DNA of 64,000 bases from NCBI GenBank assembly GCA_030849835.1, contig JASAOC010002057.1:1-64000 (forward strand), given 5' to 3'. Source of the DNA: Herpetomonas samuelpessoai. Lineage: Eukaryota; Euglenozoa; Kinetoplastea; Trypanosomatida; Trypanosomatidae. Below, one piece after another: positions 18,918-26,777 of this stretch; the first letter of the stretch is position 1, and every line of letters begins with the position of its first letter. A program made the position numbers and the translations under genes. The notes beneath the pieces are model-generated. The model did not search any database. It saw only the letters and a program-made list of their open reading frames with translations, and was not told the DNA's origin.

Positions 18918-21332
18918 CTACACCCAGGCTGCGAGCACCTCATGTTCTGCCTCCGTGAGTGGCGGGAGGGCTTCAAGAGAAGCCTGCAGAGTCGCCTCCT
19001 TCGGCCAGAGACCCCTCTCTTCTCCGTGACGACGGGAGGGTGCACCACCAGGACCCTTCTCCCCGCCAGACTCCTCATTTGTGCCTGCATCGCGGAACCT
19101 TTGCTCCCCAAGCGCGTCAAGTGTTGCACGCACTGCCTCGCGATTGGTGACGAGAAGGTATCGCAGCACCAGGGTGGAAGGTGTGGGCGCGGGAAGAGAT
19201 CCACCCTCGTCCGCCACCTCCGCCGCTGCACGACTGGCGAGGGCGTCAAGGATGGTGCAAGCCAGATACGCGGAGGCACAACCACCGCGGGTAGCCCGCG
19301 CCACCGTCCTGTCAGCCTCGCCAAGCACCAAACAGATGATCGCCGCGTTGTCTGGGCGAGTCGGGGCCTCTCTTGCGGCGTGTGCGAGTGTGTTGAGACA
19401 GAAGCACGCAAGTGCAGGCGACGTGAGCACCCTCTGCGCAAAGAGGGAGTCGATTCCCTGGGCACCGGACGGAGCGCCGCAAGAGGAGCCGCAGGCGGCG
19501 ATCCTTCCCACAAGGACCTCGGAAGGGTGGCCGCCGTGTGGTGCCTGCCAGACCTCCCCCGGGCCCACTGCCTCCGCGACCGACACCAGCCGCGACAAAC
19601 AAGTCAACGCGTACAGCTCGGCCGTCGGGTTTCTCTCCGAGAGCTGCGCCTCCGCTGTGCTCGCCGGTGCCCCAGTCGCCATGAGGGGCGTGCCAGGGCG
19701 AGGGCTGCCACCACGGAGGGGAGGAGGCTGGGTGCACGTCAGGAGGTGCATGAGTGGATCAAAGCAGCGCAGCAGCATCACAAGTGTCGGCCGGCTCCAG
19801 GTCTCTGGGAGAACAGGATCAGGCAAGACGGCCAGCAATGCCTCCCACGCCATCGCCACCACCAGCGCGTTCGTGGCCTCTGTCCTGCGCGAGCCATCGC
19901 ACGTCAGTTCCTTGGTAATGTCCGTGCTGACACTACCGCTGTTGCTGCTCTCGTTGTTGCCGCTGCTGTTGGGATGGCCCCCGCGGTTGCCCGCGCTCTT
20001 GGTACGGGCTCGACGACCGGCCGTAGGACTCGTCGTCCGACTGGAAGCCCGGCTCTGGCTTCGACTACCGCCTCGCCCGCTAGCGCGGCTGCTCTCCAGA
20101 CCGCCGCCCCACATCAGCTCGAGGGGAAACATGGCGGGTAATAGCAAACCTGGCAGGGCATTGGGTTCTTTCCCACCTCCCACGCCGCCCTCCCTGTGCT
20201 GCGTCGCCTCCGACGAGGGTCCTGTGCTGCTGGCGTGCCACAATGCAAACGCCTCCCGCACACTGGGAAGGCAGAGGACCGTTCGGAGAGCCGTGAAGAC
20301 GGTACGCCAGATGGTGACCCCCGCGTTGTCGAACACAATATCGCCGGCAGCCTGTGGCGTGGTGGTGGGGGTAGTCCAGGAGGGTGTGGCGGTGACGACG
20401 CCATAGAAAGACAGCGACAGGAAGCCGCGCTTCAACTTTTCCATGTATGCGTCGGAGTGGTACTGCACAAGGATGGCGCCGTACCGTTCCGCCATCCGCT
20501 CTCGTCGCCGCCGCAGGCACTGTTGGGGGATCGCCCCTTCCTCCCCTTTCACTTTCTCCCCATTATCCTTGGTCTCTTCTTCCTCCTCACCATCGTCCGT
20601 ATTATCGTCACTATCGTGGTCGAGCCACCACCTCCCTTCGCTCTCATGCGGCACCAGCAGCACCCCGCAGTCCGCTGCTGCACGACGAGAGGGGCACTCC
20701 CTTGCCTGGCCGTAGAGCAGCGCATCGGCAAGGACGTCGCCGCGGCCTACCTCCGGTAAGAAACAGAGCACCTGCATGGCTACCTTGGCCACGTGCCGGC
20801 GCACCGCCTCCGCGTCTATGTCACCGTCCCCCTGTGAGGAATCAATTTTGGTGCTCCCACGTCGTCGCCCGCGGCGATGCCGATCCGGTGTGCCTTCACG
20901 GCACCGTCCTAGCACCCGCATCACACTCGAAAAGACAGATGGATTCAGCAGTGGGACCACCTGGCGCGAGTGGAACGGCTTTGGTAGCGTCCCAAACCTA
21001 TCCTCCAGCGCTGCAACAACCTCCATCCACTCTTGCACTTCGCGACGCACACCCGTATCGCGGTCTGCGTGGTTGCTGCTGCCATCGCGGCTGCTGCTGC
21101 GGCTGCTGTTGCTGCTGCTGCTGCTGCCGTCGCCACGGCGCGTCAGGACCGCTGTGCCCGCTGTCGATTGGGTGTCGGCATCTCGCTGGGATAGCCCGCG
21201 CAGTTTGCGCTGAGACCACTCGTGATAACATCGAAGAACATTGAGGCGAACGATGAGGGGCTCCAGCACCTCGGATAGAGGAACATCATCGCCCAGTTCG
21301 TCATCATCCCATTCCCCAACGTGAAGAGGCAT
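18918..21332 (-). CDS. Conserved-looking protein of unknown function, 804 residues, helical
   Basis: I do not recognise this protein. It begins MPLHVGEWDDDELGDDVPL and has an acidic N-terminus, a Ser/Asn/Arg tract encoded by CTG-type repeats at about residues 68-87, and a second Ser/Arg/Gly low-complexity stretch near 410-460. Between these lie long stretches rich in Leu, Ala and Val that look like stacked helices (for example ALTCLSRLVSVAEAV and ACFCLNTLAHAAREA), which would suit an ARM/HEAT-type scaffold, but no repeat consensus can be fixed by eye. There is no signal peptide or membrane segment. The codon use fits a real gene and the frame is open for 2.4 kb on the coding strand shared by all neighbours. 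The ATG at 21330-21332 is the first of the frame. Confidence 0.75.
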   Translation of the reverse strand: MPLHVGEWDDDELGDDVPLSEVLEPLIVRLNVLRCYHEWSQRKLRGLSQRDADTQSTAGTAVLTRRGDGSSSSSNSSRSSSRDGSSNHADRDTGVRREVQEWMEVVAALEDRFGTLPKPFHSRQVVPLLNPSVFSSVMRVLGRCREGTPDRHRRGRRRGSTKIDSSQGDGDIDAEAVRRHVAKVAMQVLCFLPEVGRGDVLADALLYGQARECPSRRAAADCGVLLVPHESEGRWWLDHDSDDNTDDGEEEEETKDNGEKVKGEEGAIPQQCLRRRRERMAERYGAILVQYHSDAYMEKLKRGFLSLSFYGVVTATPSWTTPTTTPQAAGDIVFDNAGVTIWRTVFTALRTVLCLPSVREAFALWHASSTGPSSEATQHREGGVGGGKEPNALPGLLLPAMFPLELMWGGGLESSRASGRGGSRSQSRASSRTTSPTAGRRARTKSAGNRGGHPNSSGNNESSNSGSVSTDITKELTCDGSRRTEATNALVVAMAWEALLAVLPDPVLPETWSRPTLVMLLRCFDPLMHLLTCTQPPPLRGGSPRPGTPLMATGAPASTAEAQLSERNPTAELYALTCLSRLVSVAEAVGPGEVWQAPHGGHPSEVLVGRIAACGSSCGAPSGAQGIDSLFAQRVLTSPALACFCLNTLAHAAREAPTRPDNAAIICLVLGEADRTVARATRGGCASAYLACTILDALASRAAAEVADEGGSLPAPTPSTLVLRYLLVTNREAVRATLDALGEQRFRDAGTNEESGGEKGPGGAPSRRHGEERGLWPKEATLQASLEALPPLTEAEHEVLAAWV
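21073..21130 (+). repeat. CTG-type trinucleotide repeat within a coding region
   Basis: Imperfect CTG units with CGG and TTG interruptions. On the coding strand they read as AGC/AAC serine and asparagine codons, giving the Ser-rich tract near residues 68-87 of the 804-residue protein. Such tracts often vary in length between strains. Confidence 0.8.
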
Positions 21333-21986
21333 GACAGAAATCAGTGTGTGCGACTGTGCGGGTGTGTGTGCGCCCTGTGAACAACAAGACCTGAAATGTG
21401 GTTGTTGAGATCTTCTTTGTTCCCCTTCCGACCTCGCGTACCTCTTCTCGGTCTAGTTTCTGTTAATGCCTGCGCGTGGGTATCGGTGTGCACCTGCCGT
21501 CGCTACCGTCGCACGTGTTGCGATACCTCTGCTAGATTTTTGAATGAAGCGAGCAGCCAAAGGAAAGAAAACAAGGAAAACTTAAATAACCTCTCTCCGT
21601 TCACTGGGGGAAGGGAAGGCTCTGCCCGTCGCTGGGTCGCCGCGCCGTAACAAACAGGAAGAAGGAAGGCGATAAGAAGGAGAGAATAGGCAGGGGCAGC
21701 AATAAACCACCCAAGGCTGGTGTGAGACGGAAAGGAAAAAATAAAAGATAGAGCACAGAGACACAAACGAGAAAGGGCGAGAGGGGCGCGAGAGTGAGAG
21801 AGAGAGACATGTTCACACATAGAAGGAGGCTTTGAGTCCCAAGGCACCCCACCGTATCAGCGTACCCTGGCAAGCAACCACAGCCTTACCCTCCTCGAGC
21901 ACCGCTGGATAGGTTCGTCTCGCTGCTTTTCCTTTTTTTTTCTTTGAGCCACTGTCATCCGTCTTTGGCGTATCTGATGTTTGTCT

Positions 21987-22008
21987 ATTATTATTATTAT
22001 TATTATTT
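21987..22008 (+). repeat. TTA trinucleotide microsatellite
   Basis: About seven TTA units in the probable 3' UTR of ATG5, reading as UAA repeats in the transcript. Confidence 0.85.
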
Positions 22009-22152
22009 TTGCTTGTTTGTGAATGTGGAGTATGACAAAGCTCCATTCTGTGCGAAAAGTACGATTGTACTCATTTGGGATCCACCACACAGCAGTCAGC
22101 CAGCACGCGACCACTTTTTTGGCGGTGTGAGATGTCCTGAGATCAAGCAAGC

Positions 22153-22192
22153 AAAAAAAAAAAAAAAAAAAAAAAAGAGAGAGAGAGAGAGA
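22153..22192 (+). repeat. A24 run joined to GA repeat
   Basis: Twenty-four A followed by eight GA units. In the transcript this is a CU repeat followed by a U24 run, the strongest polypyrimidine tract in the window, within the ATG5 3' UTR. In trypanosomatids such tracts also set the polyadenylation site of the upstream gene. Confidence 0.9.
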
Positions 22193-22433
22193 CGAAAGGT
22201 GTGTAAAACCCCGTCTCCTTGTTCTGGTGAAAAAAAATGTCGTCTCAGACGTCCCCCCGTGCTTCAGGATCGGCACCACGTTCCTCACCGTCAGTGAAAG
22301 ACGAAGAAGAGACACGCACTGCTGGTGTCCCTTCCTTCGCACTCTCAAGGGAGAGGGAGACGACAGGCGTGACACCCCTTGCAATGGTTCGCCCCGTGCA
22401 TCTGATGTTCTTCTCATCATTCGCTTCTCATTG

Positions 22434-23981
22434 TCAGGACACTCTCCCTGCAAAACGCAGCGTGACGTAGATGGTTCGATCCGAAGACGACAAGGACGTT
22501 TCGAGAAAGGCAGCCGGCGTTGCCAAGAGCGGCACGGTGCCCTGAACGTCAAACAGCAGCCGCTGTCCTGCCATCTCACCCGTCACGGCACTACCTAGCG
22601 CTGCCACCGCCTCTGACAAGACAAGGCCGCGCTGTGGCGCCGCCTCGTCGTAGTCGCGCGTGAGCCGCGCGGCCATGGCGGCCTCCCACCGTGCCCAGGC
22701 AACCGGCGGCAGGGGTGCGCCACCTCCACCACTCTCTACCCCGCTGCTGCCGCCGCCGGACCCTGACGATGCGCCCCCCGTCCCCACCGAGCGCAAGCCG
22801 TCCTGGCGTGACAGCTCCGCCGTCGCGATGTCTGGCGCGTCGGTGTAGTAGCGCGTTGCCATCCACTTGACGAGCTCTCCGTACGGTGTGTAGGCTGTGG
22901 TGTCCGTCGCGCCCTCCTCCCCGTGCCGCCCGAGCCAGCGAAGGCACGGTATGCGGAACAGCCGCCAGAGCAGCAGCCCAAAGGTCACGGCGTCCTCGCG
23001 TCCATCCACCTCGTCAGACATGTCCTCGACGCCACCGTGTACGGATGACTCGGCCTGCACAAGCGCGGAGAACGCTAGCAGCGGTGGCGCTGCGGGAACG
23101 CGGTGGCAAGGGAACGCCACGGCGCCCCCACTGGCACTCTGCGCATCCGAAAAAGGAAAGCCGATGCGCAACAAATACGCCGCCGGCCGGCGTCCAAGCG
23201 CATCGCGGAGCAGGTGCTGGTAGTCGGTGGGAAGGTGCGGAGAGCTGAAAACGAGCCCTGTCACCTGAGAGGCACCCTGACCGCCTGGTCCGAGCGACGC
23301 CAACGCAGCATCTGTGTGAAACGGCCTGTAGAGAGCGAGGCCCTCTGCCGGACGCAGGGCAGCGGCAGGTGTATTCTGGTACAGCTTGCAGCTGCCGTAC
23401 ATGGCGGTGTAGGCCGCTTTGTGCACCTGCCTCACCTCGTTACGGATAAAATCATCGAGGCGGTCGTAGTTTACAAAAAAAGGCACCCGCCTTTCCATCA
23501 ACTTCACGCTGGTGGGCTGCCGCACGCGAAACACCAACTCCAGAGGCGCCAAGGCGTCTGTGTCCACGCTGCCACCAGCCAATCCGCCGTCAGCAGCAGT
23601 GGCAGAAGGAATGGATGTTGCGGTTGTACCGGTGCTGGCCAGACTTGCCCTGCGAAGAGGGTCCCCAGCCGCCGTCGCCGCGCGCTTCCGAATTCGTTTC
23701 CACTCCGTGACATAATCCTTCACCGCGCCAACGGGGAAGGTCCAATCCACTGGGGTCGAACCCTCCACCGTGAACCACACCTGGGTAGAGTAAGAACACA
23801 AACTACACGCGCAGGAGGACGCGAAAAGGCTCAGGACGTCCGGTAAGATGGACAGCAGCATCGTGGTTCTCGGAAGCACAAACGCAGCAGGGCTTGGTTG
23901 TGCGTGCGTTGTCGCCATATCACGTTCGTCCAGGCGTACCACTACAGGAATCCCACCCAAGTAATCCGCCGCGGTGAGCAT
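22434..23981 (-). CDS. ATG5: Autophagy protein ATG5
   Basis: A 515-residue protein recognised as ATG5, the scaffold that with ATG12 and ATG16 promotes lipidation of ATG8 on the growing autophagosome. Evidence: the N-terminal ubiquitin-like fold begins YLGGIPVVVRLDE, then VWFTVEGSTPVDWTFPVGAVKD (about 68-89), matching the family pattern of a Trp-Phe pair, Gly-Thr-Pro, Trp and Pro-Ile-Gly. The family HF-type segment is seen as VPFFVNYDRLDDFIRNE (166-182), and the C-terminal ubiquitin-like fold ends VQGTVPLLATPAAFLETSLSSSDRTIYVTL, matching the family ending in which an LxTP motif precedes a leucine-rich helix and a strand. It is longer than the usual 275-300 residues because of Ser/Gly/Ala-rich inserts at about 95-145 and 390-430. 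By eye the acceptor lysine for ATG12 falls on Arg180. Confidence 0.8.
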   Translation of the reverse strand: MLTAADYLGGIPVVVRLDERDMATTHAQPSPAAFVLPRTTMLLSILPDVLSLFASSCACSLCSYSTQVWFTVEGSTPVDWTFPVGAVKDYVTEWKRIRKRAATAAGDPLRRASLASTGTTATSIPSATAADGGLAGGSVDTDALAPLELVFRVRQPTSVKLMERRVPFFVNYDRLDDFIRNEVRQVHKAAYTAMYGSCKLYQNTPAAALRPAEGLALYRPFHTDAALASLGPGGQGASQVTGLVFSSPHLPTDYQHLLRDALGRRPAAYLLRIGFPFSDAQSASGGAVAFPCHRVPAAPPLLAFSALVQAESSVHGGVEDMSDEVDGREDAVTFGLLLWRLFRIPCLRWLGRHGEEGATDTTAYTPYGELVKWMATRYYTDAPDIATAELSRQDGLRSVGTGGASSGSGGGSSGVESGGGGAPLPPVAWARWEAAMAARLTRDYDEAAPQRGLVLSEAVAALGSAVTGEMAGQRLLFDVQGTVPLLATPAAFLETSLSSSDRTIYVTLRFAGRVS

Positions 23982-25133
23982 CGTGAAACAGAAGGGGAGG
24001 GAAGGGGCCTTCCACGAGAAATTGCCCCAAGTAAGGGCGGCGTGTGAACGAAGAACGAAAAAAAATACAGGACGTGCCTATCTCCCCCTCGCTCTTTCTT
24101 TCTGCACTGATAAGAAAGGTGACAGAAGTTGTGTGCAGAGACGGGTGGGCACTCACTGTACCGCCACAACAACCACTTCTCTCCTCAAAGAAAAAAAAAA
24201 GCAACGATAGCGACGCTTCTGCTTCTACCTTTCGCTTTGAAGAAAACGCACTGAAGCAGCACGTGGATGTTGTCGGGACAATCTGAGGCTTGGCACACAA
24301 GAGGGGTGCAATGCTAAAGGAGGGAGTGAAGAGCATGCAGATGTGGGGAGACGCAGAAACCCACGTGGCAGGGACGGTGGCCGGCTGTGTGGGATTGTTT
24401 GGGGACGAACACGTCGCCTCTGCTTCACGAAGACATTAGTCCAGGTACAGGCAAGGCTATGCCGCTTCTGAGTGTCCCGTCCGTGCGTCGCACATGCAAC
24501 GCCGCATCTCACCCGAGTTCCGTGGGCGTCACATTGTGCATGGTGATTCACAGCGTTACACAGCACACTGAGGTGCCTGTGGCGTTTACACGGCTCTACA
24601 TGATTTGACCTCATGCTACGGGGATGAATACGTCTCATGGCGCGCACGACTGCACTTTGAGAAGGGGCACCGAGTATACATATATTTTTTCCTGTGTCTC
24701 CGTCAGTCGTACGCACGACTAATTTCCGTTGTGTGTTTTCTTCTTGCTATTGTGAATCTGCTTTCTCTTCAGCGATGATTCCTTTTTGCTTAGACGCTGC
24801 ATGAAGGCAAAGGAAAGACCAGTGCCAAGAAGGTGTGGGGGTGCGTGGAACGGAAGGGGGCAAGAGAGAGAAAAGAAACATAAACGACGGCGCCTTCGAT
24901 CGTGGGCGCGAACAAATATAATGGTTAAAAGGTAATAAGAGTAGTAGCTGTTGCAATATGTGAGTACTTGGAGCTGTACGAGAGGAATTGTTTTTTTTTT
25001 TTTTTTGAAAAGCGTAGCAGAAGAGAGAGATAAAAACTCAGGGAGTAGTCCAACTTCTCACCGCGACATCTTGGTACGCCCCACCTCCTCTTTCTGCGTT
25101 TAGGTCCCCCTTCGTAGATACTCCTGTTTCATC
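23982..25133. other. Intergenic: 5' leader of ATG5 and 3' UTR of p22
   Basis: The likely splice site for ATG5 is the AG at 24184-24185 after the A-rich run at 24187-24200 (leader about 200 nt). A T16 run lies at 24991-25006. The stretch 24284-24660 is richer in G and C than the flanks and carries only a 163-codon Arg/His/Cys-rich minus-strand ORF that resembles no protein I know. No gene is called. Confidence 0.55.
24184..24200 (-). promoter_or_regulatory. Predicted trans-splice acceptor for ATG5
   Basis: A U-rich tract on the minus strand (plus-strand A run at 24187-24200) is followed at once by AG at 24184-24185. A nearer alternative is the AG at 24009-24010 behind the purines at 24050-24065. 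Confidence 0.45.
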
Positions 25134-25835
25134 TTAAGAAACAAATTTGTTGATGGAGGCGAGCCAGCTTTCGTACTCCTGCTGCTCCGCCCAGAAGCTG
25201 TAAAGCGTGACAAACTCACCAAGCTCCTCGTTCACGCCGCGCTTCTCGAGATACTTGACAAAGCTGTCCACGAGTCCGTCATCCAGCTCGGAGAGGGCTG
25301 GTCCTCCGTAGAGCTGCAGGCGCTGCGCGTCCGCCTCAGCACTCTCATCCTTGGCTAATTTCGCATCGTTGTAGAAGCAAATGTTGTCGAGCACGAGCTC
25401 GCCCTCCTCAACGCTCAGGTCCACCTGCATGGTCTGGTTCTTGCTCGTGATCATGACAATGATCTCGTGGTTGTTCAGGTCCGTGCTGTCCTGCTTTGGG
25501 CAGTACGACACAAGAATCTCCTCGTCCTCGTAATTCTTCTCCATCTCAAACGTGGTCTTGCCCGGGGTCCGCTTCACGCGCCAGCCAGCTGGCGGCGTCG
25601 GCTCCTCGGGCTTTCCACTGCGCCCCATCTCTTCCTCAAGCTCGCGGCGCGTGGCGTCGGCCAGCGCGGCGTCATGAGCGTACCGGCGCTGCAGGGCGAG
25701 CGTTCCCTGAGGACACACGGCGGGGGACACCATCGTAGAGCGGAAGGGGAGACGCAGGGACGCGGTGCTGGCTGCAAAGACAGGTGCGCCACGGCAGAGA
25801 GCCGACATGGCGCGGACGCTGATGGTGCGGCGCAT
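25134..25835 (-). CDS. p22: Mitochondrial p22 / MAM33 (gC1qR, C1QBP) family protein
   Basis: A 233-residue protein of the MAM33 family, acidic trimeric proteins of the mitochondrial matrix. The first 50 residues (MRRTISVRAMSALCRG onward) are basic, Ser/Ala-rich and free of acid residues, as expected for a mitochondrial import sequence ending near QRRYAHD. The mature part holds the family core: KNYEDEEILVSYC, then alternating acidic strands, LQLYGGPALSELDDGLVDSFVKYLEKRGVNEELGEFV and a C-terminal helix with EYESWLASINKFV. In T. brucei p22 is known to help cytochrome b RNA editing. The ATG at 25833-25835 is chosen because it opens the import signal; the longer frame upstream is A/T-rich leader. 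Confidence 0.9.
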   Translation of the reverse strand: MRRTISVRAMSALCRGAPVFAASTASLRLPFRSTMVSPAVCPQGTLALQRRYAHDAALADATRRELEEEMGRSGKPEEPTPPAGWRVKRTPGKTTFEMEKNYEDEEILVSYCPKQDSTDLNNHEIIVMITSKNQTMQVDLSVEEGELVLDNICFYNDAKLAKDESAEADAQRLQLYGGPALSELDDGLVDSFVKYLEKRGVNEELGEFVTLYSFWAEQQEYESWLASINKFVS

Positions 25836-26777
25836 CGGTTGTTGTGCTTTTTGCTTGAGAGAGGAATAAATGGATGTTTGGGAGAATAAAACGGAATTTA
25901 TGCTCTTCTTTATGCTGCTGTATGCTTTGCTGAGTTTGTTATGGCCACGCATTCGGTGTTCGTTCGTGAAACGATCAGAATGAATAGGGACCAATGGGGG
26001 GAAAAGCACCGCCCATGTATGAGGAAGAACATCGAAGAAAGGAGTGGAGAAACAGTTAACAATCACACCTGCACTACGCCGGACCGGAGAGCACCTATCC
26101 GTTATAGTTGTTGTTTTTCTTTTTTGCTTTGTTCGCGCTTGTACGTTCCCTCCAGTTTCCTCAAACGTAGGAGTGGCTGGGGGAAGAAAACGACGACGTT
26201 GGCTTGGCGCGCACTCGGCGCAGATGCCCACATCCACATCTTGTGAACGTTCCGGCAAGGCCTGGCGACAGTATTCTTGCCAGAGACGCACTCGTTGCCT
26301 TGCGATCCTGTGCTCGCCTTCACTTTACATTCATGTTGTTGTCCCTTGCGTTGCTTTGGTGATGCACGTGCCACCAGACACACGCCTCCCTCTGTGTCAG
26401 CGCACTGTCTGATGGCACAGCTTTGATTGCTCTCGGAGCATGAGGGTTGGTGCGCGGTGTCGCCCTGTGCAAAGGTGTGTATGTGGACAGGAGCAACGGT
26501 GTGTTACAACAAGTTCACATGCTAGTGGTACAAGGAATTGTTCAAACGAACAGAGATGGCACGCGAAAGGCGAGTCTACCGAGTGTTTCACAGACAAAAC
26601 AAACGGAGACAGGAGGAAGAAGTAGGAGAATATTCACCCCCGCACCTCTCCACACATGCAGACAGAGAAGAGAGAATCAAAAGTGGTGTGTGTGTGTGGG
26701 CGTGGAGGGGGGGGGGGGGTCATGTTCAAATGCACTGGAACCACCGTCGCCCTTTACAGGCTTGCTATGGTGGACGA
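25836..26777. other. Intergenic: 5' leader of p22 and 3' UTR of the RS-rich protein gene
   Basis: No gene seen. A weak purine run at 25856-25872 precedes the AG at 25854-25855, giving a very short leader for p22. A G13 run lies at 26707-26719, close to the stop of the RS-rich protein gene. A GC-richer stretch at about 26340-26600 holds nothing I can assign. Confidence 0.55.
26707..26719 (+). repeat. Homopolymer of 13 G
   Basis: Thirteen consecutive G on the plus strand (C13 in the transcript), about 60 nt past the stop codon of the RS-rich protein gene. It is a likely hotspot for length error. Confidence 0.9.

Larger units (their letters stand above)
21333..22433. other. Intergenic: 5' leader of the 804-residue protein gene and 3' UTR of ATG5
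   Basis: No gene seen. A purine run at about 21541-21583 with the AG at 21532-21533 is the likely splice signal. A TTA repeat lies at 21987-22008, and an A24 run joined to a GA repeat at 22153-22192. A 240-codon minus-strand ORF (21857-22579) overlaps the end of ATG5 out of frame and is low-complexity. Confidence 0.55.

Noticed and set aside
18909-20141. A 410-codon plus-strand ORF
   Set aside because: It is the complement of the 804-residue minus-strand gene. High GC at third codon positions opens antisense frames, and the product is Arg/Ala/Gly-rich with no family marks.
21857-22579. A 240-codon minus-strand ORF next to ATG5
   Set aside because: It overlaps the ATG5 3' end out of frame, and its middle is Ser/Leu/Phe encoded by the CU and U tract.
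24225-24716. A 163-codon minus-strand ORF in the p22-ATG5 gap
   Set aside because: The Arg/His/Cys-rich product has no domain, and the predicted ATG5 splice site lies just beyond its 3' end, so it would fall in spacer or the p22 3' UTR.
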